DNA of 42,643 bases from the NCBI RefSeq assembly GCF_008638345.1, contig NZ_VTVA01000020.1, positions 19,024 through 61,666 on the forward strand. The letters run 5' to 3'. The notes beneath the pieces are model-generated. The model searched no databases. It was not told the origin of the DNA and saw nothing but the letters and a program-made list of their open reading frames with translations. Origin of the DNA: Pseudomonas saliphila. GTDB lineage: Bacteria; Pseudomonadota; Gammaproteobacteria; Pseudomonadales; Pseudomonadaceae. The translations under genes and the position numbers were made by a program. Of this stretch, positions 29,476-37,843 are shown one piece after another (position 1 is the first letter of the stretch; each line of letters starts with the position of its first letter).

Positions 29476-29944
29476 CCGCGCGGCGTTTTTCTTTCAGCTT
29501 TTTGATGTCATCGTCCTCGACATCCCCCGCCGAGATGGACTCGCCAGCAAGCACCTGATTATCGAGATCGCTGTATTCATCCAGCAGCTTGTCGAGCTTG
29601 CTGTCCTGCTCGCGCCGCTTCTGGATTTCTTCTCTGCTGACCTGAAGATCCTGATAAAGATCGTGGGATGCAACCATGATTATCTCCGTATGCTCTCGAA
29701 ATGAAGCCAGCGACGGGCGCCATTCGCACCGTCGCCGCGTTGTTGTTATCTCTCTGTTTGGAGCCACCGAAGCGGAAATAATTCCAACAGGCCCACCAAT
29801 CGGGACCCCTTTCTGCAGCGTCTATAGCCGCCGCTAATGGGTACGCATTGGCTCCGCTAATGCAATTATTTCGGAATCGACTTCCGCACTGCGAACCTGA
29901 TAGTCTCTCGATTGGTCTTTTTCCACCCTGTGCGGGAGCGCGAA

Positions 29945-31282
29945 GTGCCTCATAATAATAGTTTGTATCCTTCAAGTGGCCGTGCCTGGTTTACCGTCTC
30001 CATCCTCTTGTTGGCATATGTGCTGTCCTTCGTCGACAGGCAGATCCTGAACCTGCTGGTTGAACCCATTCGCCGCGATCTGGCAATCAGCGACACCCAG
30101 ATGAGCCTGTTGATGGGCTTGTCATTTGCCATCTTCTATACCATTGCCGGCATCCCGCTGGGTCGCGTTGCCGATAGCAAGAGCCGTCGCGGCTTGATCG
30201 GTGCTGGCGTGCTGGTGTGGAGTCTGATGACTGCCGCCTGCGGGCTGGCGCAGCAGTACTGGCACTTTATTCTGTGCCGTATTGGCGTTGGTGCCGGTGA
30301 GGCGGCGCTATCGCCGGCGGCGTATTCGCTGATGGCTGACAGCTTCCCACCTGAGAAGCGCGCGACCGCCATCAGCGTTTACTCCATGGGCATTTATCTG
30401 GGCGCGGGTATGGCGTTCCTGCTTGGCGGCATGGTGATCACCTTCGCCAACGCTCAGGGGGATGTGATCCTGCCGATCATCGGTCTGGTGCGGCCCTGGC
30501 AGCTTATCTTCCTGATGTTGGGTGGGGTGGGGGTGGCCTTCTGTTTTGTGCTGTTTGCAATCAAGGAACCTACCCGCAAGGGCATCGGCGCTGGCGTGGC
30601 TGTTCCGCTGAAAGAGGTCGGTGCCTATCTGCTGAGCATCCGTAAAGCGGTGCTCTGCCATAACATCGGCTTTGCCTGCCTGTCCTTCGCCTCCTACGGC
30701 GCCTCCGCCTGGATTCCGACCTTCTTCATCCGCAACCATGGTCTGACAGCGGGCGAAGTAGGTCTCTATTACGGCACCATTGTGATGGTCGCGGGTTCTC
30801 TGGGTATCGTCTTCGGCGGTCGCCTGGCTGATTACCTGGCGCGCCGCGGCTACACTGATTCGAACATGCGTGTCGGCCTGCTGGCAGCGGTCCTGACGAT
30901 TCCGTTCAACGTGGTTTACCTGGTCGGTGACCTGAACCTGGTCTGGTTCCTGATGTTCTTCAACGTCTTTACCGTGGCCATGCCGTTTGGCGTTGCGCCC
31001 GCAGCCATTCAAGAGGTCATGCCCAACGCGATGCGTGGCCAGGCCTCCGCCATTTATCTGTTCACCATTACCCTGATTGGCCTGGGTATTGGCCCGACCG
31101 CCGTCGCCATGTTTACTGATTTTGTTTTCAACGATGACGCGGCGGTCCGTTATTCGATCTTCATTGTCGCAACGGTTATTACCCTGGGCTCGGTTGCGCT
31201 GCTCTGGATGGGGTTGAAACCCTACCGTGAAGCCCGGGAAACACTGGCCCGCTGGGGCGAGAGACAGGGGCAGCCGGTCTGA
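29945..31282 (+). CDS. Spinster-like MFS transporter
   Basis: This 445-aa protein with about 12 membrane helices is of the spinster-like MFS subfamily. Supporting motifs are FVDRQILNLLVEPIRRDL in the first helix region, LSFAIFYTIAGIPLGRVAD, SRRGLIGAGVLVWSLMTA, and RIGVGAGEAALSPAAYSL. The GTG at 29945 is preferred because it follows GCGGGAG and gives VPHNNSLYPSSGRAW before the first helix; the TTG at 29912 would add 11 residues. Homologues in proteobacteria often sit beside acyl-CoA catabolism genes, and a thiolase follows 69 bp downstream. Substrate is unknown; an organic acid or lipid is inferred from context. Confidence 0.85.
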   Translation: MPHNNSLYPSSGRAWFTVSILLLAYVLSFVDRQILNLLVEPIRRDLAISDTQMSLLMGLSFAIFYTIAGIPLGRVADSKSRRGLIGAGVLVWSLMTAACGLAQQYWHFILCRIGVGAGEAALSPAAYSLMADSFPPEKRATAISVYSMGIYLGAGMAFLLGGMVITFANAQGDVILPIIGLVRPWQLIFLMLGGVGVAFCFVLFAIKEPTRKGIGAGVAVPLKEVGAYLLSIRKAVLCHNIGFACLSFASYGASAWIPTFFIRNHGLTAGEVGLYYGTIVMVAGSLGIVFGGRLADYLARRGYTDSNMRVGLLAAVLTIPFNVVYLVGDLNLVWFLMFFNVFTVAMPFGVAPAAIQEVMPNAMRGQASAIYLFTITLIGLGIGPTAVAMFTDFVFNDDAAVRYSIFIVATVITLGSVALLWMGLKPYREARETLARWGERQGQPV

Positions 31283-31287
31283 TTCGA

Positions 31288-31302
31288 CTAGGGTCTGTTC
31301 CC
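31288..31302. repeat. Solo end of the MITE-like repeat
   Basis: CTAGGGTCTGTTCCC lies in the 69-bp gap between the MFS and thiolase genes. Its last 14 bases match the inverted end of the left-edge copy (2-65) exactly, and it differs from the 20.6-kb copy by one base (TTCCC for TTGCC). No further element sequence follows, so it is a fragment or an insertion target. Confidence 0.5.
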
Positions 31303-31351
31303 TGCCGGGGTCAGTACGCCCGGCTTACATTATCTAAACAGGAGTTACACC

Positions 31352-32536
31352 ATGACTGACGCAGTTATCGTATCTACGGCCCGTACCGCACTGGGCAAAT
31401 CCTACCGCGGTGCCTTGAACAACACGCACAGTGTCGACATGGCCGGTTACGTCATCGAGCACGCAGTCAAGCGCGCCGGTATCGATCCTTCCATTATTGA
31501 AGACGTTATCCTCGGTGCGACTTTCCACGAAGGCGCGCAGGGCAAGAACATGGCCCGTCTGGCGGCTATCCGTGGCGGCCTGCCGGTTACCACTGCTGGT
31601 ATGTCGATCAACCGTTTCTGCAGCTCCGGTCTGCAGTCGATCGCCATTGCTGCCCAGCGTGTCGTCAGCGAGAAGATCCCTGCGATCGTCGCCGGTGGCG
31701 TTGAGTCGATCAGCCTGTGCCAGAACGACAAGATCAACATGTACCGTGGCGTTAACGAGTGGATCAAGCAGAATAAGCCTGAGCTGTACATGTCTATGAT
31801 CGAAACCGCCGACATCGTTTCTGCACGCTACAACGTCAGCCGCGAATCCCAGGACGAGTACGCTCTGCTCAGCCAGCAGCGTACTGCGGCCGGCCAGGAA
31901 AGCGGCAAGTTCGATGACGAGATCGTTCCTTATCAGACCACTATGCTGGTCAAGGACAAGGAAACCGGTGAAGTCAGCGAGCAGCAAGTCAACCTGACCA
32001 AGGACGAGTGCAACCGTCCGGGCACCACGCTGGAAGGCCTTGCCGGTCTGCAGCCCGTACGTGGGCCTGAGCACTTCGTCACCGCCGGTAACGCCAGCCA
32101 GCTGTCTGACGGCGCTTCAGTCTGCGTGGTTATGAACGGCACGGTCGCCGAGCAGCAGAACATCGAGCCCATGGGTATTTTCCGCGGCTTCAGCGTTGCC
32201 GGTTGCGAGCCTGACGAAATGGGCATTGGCCCTGTCTATGCCATTCCTCAGCTGCTCAAGCGCAATGGTCTGACCATGGACGACATCGGCCTGTGGGAAC
32301 TGAACGAAGCCTTTGCTTCGCAGGTCGTCTACTGCCGCGACAAGCTGGGCATCCCGATGGAAAACCTCAACGTTAACGGCGGCTCCATCGCCATCGGTCA
32401 CCCCTACGGCGTGACAGGTTCGCGTCTGACCGGTCATGCGCTGATTGAAGGCAAGCGTCGTGGCGCCAAGTTCGTCGTAGTCACCATGTGTATCGGTGGC
32501 GGTCAGGGCGCAGCTGGTCTGTTCGAAGTTATTTAA
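31352..32536 (+). CDS. Acetyl-CoA C-acyltransferase (thiolase)
   Basis: This 394-aa thiolase cleaves 3-ketoacyl-CoA with CoA to give acetyl-CoA in beta-oxidation, or runs the reverse condensation. Active-site residues are visible: nucleophile Cys90 (NRFCSSGLQ), His350 ([12 protein letters not shown]) and Cys380 ([13 protein letters not shown]). Length is normal. The start at 31352 follows CAGGAG at 31339-31344. Substrate chain length is not deducible. The acyl-CoA dehydrogenase gene 103 bp downstream suggests a shared fatty-acid pathway, although a terminator lies between them. Confidence 0.93.
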   Translation: MTDAVIVSTARTALGKSYRGALNNTHSVDMAGYVIEHAVKRAGIDPSIIEDVILGATFHEGAQGKNMARLAAIRGGLPVTTAGMSINRFCSSGLQSIAIAAQRVVSEKIPAIVAGGVESISLCQNDKINMYRGVNEWIKQNKPELYMSMIETADIVSARYNVSRESQDEYALLSQQRTAAGQESGKFDDEIVPYQTTMLVKDKETGEVSEQQVNLTKDECNRPGTTLEGLAGLQPVRGPEHFVTAGNASQLSDGASVCVVMNGTVAEQQNIEPMGIFRGFSVAGCEPDEMGIGPVYAIPQLLKRNGLTMDDIGLWELNEAFASQVVYCRDKLGIPMENLNVNGGSIAIGHPYGVTGSRLTGHALIEGKRRGAKFVVVTMCIGGGQGAAGLFEVI

Positions 32537-32558
32537 AGGCAGCGGCACGCTACAAGCG

Positions 32559-32588
32559 AAACCCGGGCCTGTGCTCGGGTTTTGTCTT
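32559..32588 (+). terminator. Intrinsic terminator after the thiolase gene
   Basis: The stem AAACCCG/CGGGTTT is extended inward by a G:T pair and GC/GC around a CTGT loop (32559-32582), then TGTCTT. It lies 23 bp after the thiolase stop and 52 bp before the acyl-CoA dehydrogenase, so transcription of the latter may be partly or wholly separate. Confidence 0.8.
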
Positions 32589-32639
32589 GTGGGGCTGTGA
32601 AGCCAGCCGCGTGCGGTTGAACACCTCGAGGATTCATTC

Positions 32640-34439
32640 ATGTCCCAGAAGATTATCAATACCGACGACCTGTCCTTTTTGCTCTACGAGCTGCTGGATA
32701 TCGAACGTCTGACCCAGTTCCCCCGTTATACCGACCACAGCCGTGACACCTTCGATGCCGCCATTGAGCTGGCATTGAAAGTCGGTGCTGAAACCTTCGC
32801 CCCGCATAACCATATATGCGATGCGGATGAGCCACGCTTCGAGAATGGCAAGGTGGTCATTCGCCCCGAGGTCGCTGAAGCCCTGGCAGTACTGCGTGAG
32901 ACCGGGTTGATGGCTGCCTCTCAGGATTACGAGCGCGGCGGTATGCAGTTGCCGGCAGCGGTCGCACAGATCTGCATTGGCTTGATCAAGGGCGCTAACG
33001 TCAGCACACAGGCCTATGCAGGTCTGACGATTGCAGCCGGCAACCTGATCATGGCCCACGGCAGCGAGGAATATAAAAAGCGCTTTGCCGAGCCTATGAT
33101 GGAAGGCCGCTTCTTCGGCACCATGTGCCTGACCGAGCCGCAGGCCGGCTCGTCACTGGCGGACATCAAGACGCGCGCCGTGCCCGCCGACGACGGCAGT
33201 TATCGCATCAGCGGCAACAAGATCTTCATCTCCGCCGGCGACCATGAGCTGAGCGAGAACATCGTTCACCTTGTGCTGGCCAAGCTGCCGGACGCGCCGC
33301 CCGGCGTGAAGGGCATCTCGCTGTTTATCGTACCCAAGATCCTGGTCAATGAAGACGGCAGTCTCGGCGAGCGCAACGATGTGCACCTGGCTGGCCTGAT
33401 TCACAAAATGGGCTATCGCGGTACGACCTCGACCATGCTCAACTTCGGCGAGCAGGGCGGGGCAGTCGGCTATCTGGTCGGAGAGCCGCATCAGGGTTTG
33501 GCGCAGATGTTCCATATGATGAACGAGGCGCGCATCGGTGTTGGCCTGGGCTCGGTCATGCTGGGCTACACGGGCTATTTGCATGCACTGGAATACGCCC
33601 GCGAACGCCGTCAGGGTCGCCCGCTCAAGGAGCGTAATCCTGAAAGTCCGATGATTCCGCTGATCGAGCACGCCGATGTGCGCCGCATGTTGCTGGCACA
33701 GAAGGCATTTGTGGAAGGCGGTCTGTCGCTGTGTCTGTTTGCCTCGACGCTGGTCGATGAGAAGAAGCATGCCGAGGACCCAGCCAAGCGCGAAGAGGCC
33801 GAAGGCCTGTTGGATCTGCTCACGCCCATCGTCAAATCCTGGCCTTCGCAGTTCTGCCTGGAAGCCAACAGCCTGGCGATTCAAGTCCACGGTGGCTACG
33901 GCTACACACGCGAGTATCCGGTAGAGCAGTTCTACCGCGACAACCGTCTGAACCCGATTCATGAAGGCGCCCACGGCATTCAGGGGCAGGATCTGCTTGG
34001 CCGCAAGGTCAACATGCAGGACGGCCTGTACTATCAGGCACTGGTCTCGCGCATGCGCACCACCATCAGTGAATGCCAGGCGGAAGCCGAATTGCAGTCC
34101 TCCTGCGCCTTGCTCGGCGACGCGCTGACTACTCTGGAAGAGATCACCACTGTATTACGGGCGCTGCGCAAGGATGATCCGGAGCGCGCGCTGGCCAATG
34201 CTTATTTGTACCTGGAGGCTTTCGGTCATGTGGTGGTGGGCTGGATGTGGTTGCGCCAGGCCCAGGCGGCACTGCGTGGCCTCAAGCAGGGCGGGGCGCG
34301 GCCACAGGCGTTCTATCAGGGCAAGTTGAACACCTGTGAATACTTCCTGCGTTATGAGTTGCCCAAGACGTTGGCACTGGCAGAGGTATTACGCAGCGCA
34401 GACCGCACCACGCTGGATATGCCGGGAGAGTGTTTCTAA
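32640..34439 (+). CDS. Acyl-CoA dehydrogenase, 600-residue class
   Basis: This FAD enzyme introduces the 2,3 double bond into acyl-CoA. The 599-aa length, the N-terminal segment (LSFLLYELLDIERLTQFPRY) and an added C-terminal domain (about 465-590) place it in the long class with an acetyl-CoA-dehydrogenase-like C-terminal extension. Family motifs are MCLTEPQAGSSLADIKT (FAD/substrate binding), GYRGTTSTMLNF, and YGYTREYPVEQFYRD followed by HEGAHGIQGQDLLGRK, where Glu442 is the candidate catalytic base. The ATG follows CGAGGATTCATTC. Specific substrate is unknown. Confidence 0.92.
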   Translation: MSQKIINTDDLSFLLYELLDIERLTQFPRYTDHSRDTFDAAIELALKVGAETFAPHNHICDADEPRFENGKVVIRPEVAEALAVLRETGLMAASQDYERGGMQLPAAVAQICIGLIKGANVSTQAYAGLTIAAGNLIMAHGSEEYKKRFAEPMMEGRFFGTMCLTEPQAGSSLADIKTRAVPADDGSYRISGNKIFISAGDHELSENIVHLVLAKLPDAPPGVKGISLFIVPKILVNEDGSLGERNDVHLAGLIHKMGYRGTTSTMLNFGEQGGAVGYLVGEPHQGLAQMFHMMNEARIGVGLGSVMLGYTGYLHALEYARERRQGRPLKERNPESPMIPLIEHADVRRMLLAQKAFVEGGLSLCLFASTLVDEKKHAEDPAKREEAEGLLDLLTPIVKSWPSQFCLEANSLAIQVHGGYGYTREYPVEQFYRDNRLNPIHEGAHGIQGQDLLGRKVNMQDGLYYQALVSRMRTTISECQAEAELQSSCALLGDALTTLEEITTVLRALRKDDPERALANAYLYLEAFGHVVVGWMWLRQAQAALRGLKQGGARPQAFYQGKLNTCEYFLRYELPKTLALAEVLRSADRTTLDMPGECF

Positions 34440-34453
34440 CGGTTGAATGACCT

Positions 34454-34492
34454 GCCGGCGCTGCACAGGTTTTCGCAGCGCCGGCATTTTCT
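34454..34492 (+). terminator. Intrinsic terminator after the acyl-CoA dehydrogenase gene
   Basis: A perfect 11-bp GC-rich stem (GCCGGCGCTGC / GCAGCGCCGGC, 34454-34464 and 34475-34485) is followed by ATTTTCT. It lies 14 bp after the stop codon. The T-tail is only on the + strand, so it serves the upstream gene rather than alkB. Confidence 0.9.
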
Positions 34493-34536
34493 GACGTGTC
34501 CGCGCAGTCCGTCTGCCCAGTTTGCCTTCCCTTGCG

Positions 34537-35190
34537 TCACCGCACCTTCCTGAACGTCAGGTTATAGCGCACTGAGCCAGTCAACGGATGGTCGGCACGT
34601 TTTCCGAGCGGCGCCACGCCATGAAAGAACAAACGGCTGGGACCGCCCCAGACCAGCACATCCCCATGTTCAATCTTCCAGCGAACCGGCTGGTGTGAAC
34701 GGGTCGATCCGCCAAACAAAAAGCTGATTGGCGCGCCAAGGGACACCGAGACGATGGGCGCGGATAGATCCTGTTCGTCCTTGTCCTGGTGCAGCGCCAT
34801 GCGCGCGCCGGTTTCATACCTGTTGATGAGACAGCTCTGCGGCGCAAAGGCCGGGTAGCCAGCGACGCTGGCGGCATTGATTGCTAGCTGCTTGAAGGAA
34901 TCGGGCAGGGCGGGCCAGGGTTGGTCATCCAGGGGATCGGTCGGGCTGTAACGGTAGCCATATCGGTCGGTTACCCAGCCCAGCTCGCCGCAGCTGGTCA
35001 TGGCTGCCGACATGCTGTAGCCGCCGGGCGTCACCTGATGGCGAAAGGGCGCTCTGGCGGCAATCTGTTGCAGGTCGCTCAGCAACTGTTGCGCATCGGC
35101 GGTCGCGAAGCCGCGCAGGAGCCAGGCACCCTCGGCCAGGGGTTGTGGCGGCTCGGGATCAGGTTCGAACAGATCAAGCGTACTAGCCAT
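34537..35190 (-). CDS. alkB: DNA/RNA oxidative demethylase AlkB
   Basis: AlkB uses Fe(II), oxygen and 2-oxoglutarate to remove methyl groups from 1-methyladenine and 3-methylcytosine. The 217-aa product has the iron ligands His134, Asp136 (LHQDKDEQD) and His190 (FFHGV), and the 2-oxoglutarate arginines in RYNLTFR (Arg208, Arg214). The nucleotide-recognition lid TDRYGYRYSP is also present. The spacing closely follows E. coli AlkB. The ATG at 35190 lies one base after the ogt stop, so the two are an operon for alkylation repair. A longer frame to 35337 lies inside ogt and is rejected. Confidence 0.95.
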   Translation of the reverse strand: MASTLDLFEPDPEPPQPLAEGAWLLRGFATADAQQLLSDLQQIAARAPFRHQVTPGGYSMSAAMTSCGELGWVTDRYGYRYSPTDPLDDQPWPALPDSFKQLAINAASVAGYPAFAPQSCLINRYETGARMALHQDKDEQDLSAPIVSVSLGAPISFLFGGSTRSHQPVRWKIEHGDVLVWGGPSRLFFHGVAPLGKRADHPLTGSVRYNLTFRKVR

Positions 35191-35191
35191 G

Positions 35192-35725
35192 TCAGATCTC
35201 AGCGGCGAGGCGTTTCTCAAGATCGATAAGGCTGCGCTTACGTTCGACGCCCCAGCGATAGCCGGAGATACCGCCGTCACTGCGTAGCACACGGTGACAG
35301 GGCACCACGATCGCCAGCGGGTTTGCGGCGCAGGCACCGGCCACGGCCCGTTTTGCGGCTGGCCGCCCGCAACGCATTGCCAGTTCGCTGTAGGTAATGG
35401 TCTGACCCGCGCCGACTTCGCTGAGTACTTCCCATACCTGCTGCTGGAAACGGGTGCCGAACGGCGCCAGAGGACGCGGCAAAGCGGGGGGTGTCAGCCC
35501 TGGGTTATCAACGTAAGCCAGAAGGACGGCCAGTTCTGATTCCAGAGCGGCATCCTGCTGTTCGATATCGCTGGCGGGGAAACGCCGCCGCAGATCTTCC
35601 ACGAGCGTTTGCGCATCATCCCCTAACAGAATCGCGCATATGCCGCTCTCGCAAACGCCGTAGAGCAAACTGCCGAACTGACAGCGACCGGTGGTGTATT
35701 GAATGGATAAAGGGCGAGTAACCAT
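35192..35725 (-). CDS. ogt: Methylated-DNA--protein-cysteine methyltransferase (Ogt/Ada-C type)
   Basis: This suicide repair protein removes O6-methylguanine by transferring the methyl group to its own cysteine. The 177-aa protein has the active site IVVPCHRVL (Cys143), the upstream helix FQQQVWEVLSEVGAGQTITY, the arginine-finger region AAKRAVAGACAANPLAI and the C-terminal GGISGYRWGVERKRSLI. The last of these resembles the Ada C-terminal half; no Ada N-terminal zinc or AraC domain is present. The ATG at 35725 gives MVTRPLSIQYTT; longer starts run into REP sequence. It is translated just ahead of alkB. Confidence 0.93.
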   Translation of the reverse strand: MVTRPLSIQYTTGRCQFGSLLYGVCESGICAILLGDDAQTLVEDLRRRFPASDIEQQDAALESELAVLLAYVDNPGLTPPALPRPLAPFGTRFQQQVWEVLSEVGAGQTITYSELAMRCGRPAAKRAVAGACAANPLAIVVPCHRVLRSDGGISGYRWGVERKRSLIDLEKRLAAEI

Positions 35726-35830
35726 GACCAGATCCTGAATTGGAGTGCTGAATTGATATTCGACCCTAATAGTGGGCAATTCAAGGTGTCTGGTCGGGAA
35801 GGCGCCAACGCACATTCTCTTATGCGCCCC

Positions 35831-36053
35831 CCTGGGGGTGTAGCGCGCCTGCGCTACGCCAGGCTGATACGCCAAGCTAGTCAGTCCAAACGCGACCCAT
35901 AGCGGCCACCAACCCCGTCGGCGCGTCCGATCGCGGCCCGAGCCGCACGCCAACCCCAGGAAAACCCACCCCGATCTGCTACCGAGGTCCCAGGTGGAAT
36001 AACACGCTCAGCCGACGCCATCCTGGGGGCGTAGTGCGCCTGCGCTACGCCAG
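35831..36053. repeat. Composite REP family A element (two REPs with a spacer)
   Basis: The 379-bp gap 35726-36104 has no gene. It carries two same-orientation REPs at 35831-35863 and 36022-36053 (GGGGGTGTAGCGCGCCTGCG type, reverse complement CTGGCGTAGCGCAGGCG). The spacer, read on the minus strand, contains GTTTTCCTGGGGTTGG and later GCCGACGGGGTTGG, the same landmarks in the same order as the tandem units at 42.34-42.6 kb. It therefore looks like a diverged single copy of that REP-spacer-REP unit, inserted between the repair operon and the five-gene cluster. Confidence 0.8.
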
Positions 36054-36104
36054 ATTTCCGGTAACTCCAACCCAAGAGAATAACTACCAGCTAATCGGCA
36101 ACAA

Positions 36105-36893
36105 TCAAACCTTCATCCCCGGCAAATTCAGCGACGCAGTATTCCCACCATCCACCGCCAAGGCCTGACCCGTCATATAGCCGGCATCGTCGCTCGCCAA
36201 GAATGCGATAACCGAGGCAATCTCTTCAGGCCGCCCATAGCGGCGCAATTCGCACCGGGCGCCGAGTTTGGCTTCTTTGTCATTGGCACGGGCGTAATCG
36301 AACACCGGTTTGGTCATGCCGGTTTCCACCAGGCCGGGACACACCGCATTGACGCGAATATTCGAGCCGCCCAGATCACAGGCAGTCGTCATGGTGAAGT
36401 TGATTACGCCGGCCTTGGACGCGCTGTAGGCATTCCCACCCGCGCCAGAACGAATGCCGGCCACCGAGGCAGTGTTGACGATGGCGCCGCCACCCTGTTC
36501 CACCATCTGCCGGCTGACGTACTTGGTGAACAACATCACGCCGTACAGGTTCACACCGATAATTTTCTGCCAGGTTTCCAGGTTCTGATCGGGCGCAGTG
36601 CTGTAATCCCCACCAGCGATCCCCGCGTTATTGCACAGCACGTCGATCCTGCCGAAGTGGGCGAGGGTATCGGCTACGCACTGTTCCACTTCTGCCTCGA
36701 CCGCTACATCGACTTCTTTGGTCAGCGCTTCGGCGCCTTCGGGCAGCTCAGCGAGGGTCTGCTGCAATCCTTCAGCATTGCGGTCCACAAGCATCAGGCG
36801 TGCGCCCTCGCTGGCCAGACGCTTGGCGGTGGCGCGGCCGATACCGCTACCGGCGCCGGTGATCAGGGCAATCTTGTTGTTGTAACGTTGCAT
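36105..36893 (-). CDS. Short-chain dehydrogenase/reductase (last gene of the kinase-ACAD cluster)
   Basis: This 262-aa classical SDR has the nucleotide-binding motif TGAGSGIG (12-19), NNAG (88-91), catalytic Ser143, Tyr156 and Lys160 (YSASK), and PGLVETGM after the active site. Asp37 in LMLVDRN, at the end of the second strand, suggests NAD rather than NADP preference. The substrate is unknown; a hydroxyacyl or alcohol oxidation step is plausible from context. It is 47 bp downstream of surE and is the last gene of the minus-strand run. Confidence 0.9.
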   Translation of the reverse strand: MQRYNNKIALITGAGSGIGRATAKRLASEGARLMLVDRNAEGLQQTLAELPEGAEALTKEVDVAVEAEVEQCVADTLAHFGRIDVLCNNAGIAGGDYSTAPDQNLETWQKIIGVNLYGVMLFTKYVSRQMVEQGGGAIVNTASVAGIRSGAGGNAYSASKAGVINFTMTTACDLGGSNIRVNAVCPGLVETGMTKPVFDYARANDKEAKLGARCELRRYGRPEEIASVIAFLASDDAGYMTGQALAVDGGNTASLNLPGMKV

Positions 36894-36940
36894 TGTTGAC
36901 TCCTGTAGTCAGGGCAAGCTTTCAGAAGGGGGATAACGCT

Positions 36941-37771
36941 TCAGTGGTCGATGCTCGGATCGACGCCGAGGTCGCGTTCCGCCTGCGGCTCGATCCCGAG
37001 GCCTCGGGCGACGGCATCGTTATCAATCTGCCAGCTGGCGATATCCCGCTCGAAACGCAGCGGCGAAATGGCGATACGCCCGGCACGCAGCGCACCGACA
37101 TCAGTATCCAGGCCGGTGATGCGCTCGGTCTGGCGCTGAAAGCCGAGCCAGAAATAGGGCACATCGCGGGTATCGCGCCGACATTCGATATTGATTCCGC
37201 CGATGCTGCCCGCGCGCGCACGGCAGGTGGCGACACCGGTGACCTGTTCGGGCGTGCAGGCAGGGAAGTTGATATTCATGGCGCAATCGGTCGGCCAGCC
37301 CTTCTCCAGAAGCGCACGCACGATGCCGGGGCCGAACTTGCGTGCGGTGTCCCAGTGAATGTCACTGCCCTTGTGGTAAGCCTGCGACAGGGCAATAGAC
37401 GGGATGCCCATCAGTGTCGCAGTCATCGCGCCGCCAATGGTGCCGGAATAGGCCACCGAATCACTGATATTGGCGCCGGCATTCACGCCGGATAACACCA
37501 GGTCGGGCATCTCGGGCATCAGCTCGCCCACCGCCAGTAGCACGCAGTCACTGGGGGTGCCGCTGATGCTCAGGCGATTTTCGCCCATGTGGTGCACGCG
37601 CAGCGGCGAATGCAGAGTGATCGACATGGACACGCCGCTCTGGTCCAGATCCGGGGCGATGATCCACACTTCTTCGGCAATTTCTCTGGCGATTTCTTCC
37701 ATGATGGACATGCCGGGTCCGCGCCAACCGTCATCGTTGGTCAGCAGGACGCGCTTGATTGGTTTGCTCAT
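36941..37771 (-). CDS. surE: SurE family 5'/3'-nucleotidase (phosphatase)
   Basis: SurE proteins are metal-dependent phosphatases acting on nucleoside monophosphates and other small phosphates. The 276-aa product has the metal site LLTNDDG (Asn12, Asp13, Asp14), Ser45 in DLDQSGVSMS, TLHSPLRV, GTPSDCV and the second metal-binding Asn97 in LSGVNAGAN. It is slightly longer than the usual 250 residues. The context is unusual: canonical surE sits with pcm, nlpD and rpoS, whereas this copy lies between a kinase and an SDR. It may be a paralogue with a different substrate. The gene symbol reflects the family, not proven orthology. Confidence 0.88.
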   Translation of the reverse strand: MSKPIKRVLLTNDDGWRGPGMSIMEEIAREIAEEVWIIAPDLDQSGVSMSITLHSPLRVHHMGENRLSISGTPSDCVLLAVGELMPEMPDLVLSGVNAGANISDSVAYSGTIGGAMTATLMGIPSIALSQAYHKGSDIHWDTARKFGPGIVRALLEKGWPTDCAMNINFPACTPEQVTGVATCRARAGSIGGINIECRRDTRDVPYFWLGFQRQTERITGLDTDVGALRAGRIAISPLRFERDIASWQIDNDAVARGLGIEPQAERDLGVDPSIDH

Positions 37772-37802
37772 GGCTGTGTTCGCTCATTGTTCTAATCGAC
37801 AT

Positions 37803-37832
37803 CTGGCGTAGCGCAGGCGCGCTACGCCCCCA
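37803..37832. repeat. Single REP, family A
   Basis: CTGGCGTAGCGCAGGCGCGC continues to CTACGCCCCCA, forming the GTAGCGC/GCGCTAC palindrome. It lies in the 72-bp gap between surE and the kinase gene, 12 bp past the kinase stop, so the cluster mRNA carries this hairpin between cistrons. Confidence 0.88.
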
Positions 37833-37843
37833 AGCAGGCCGGT

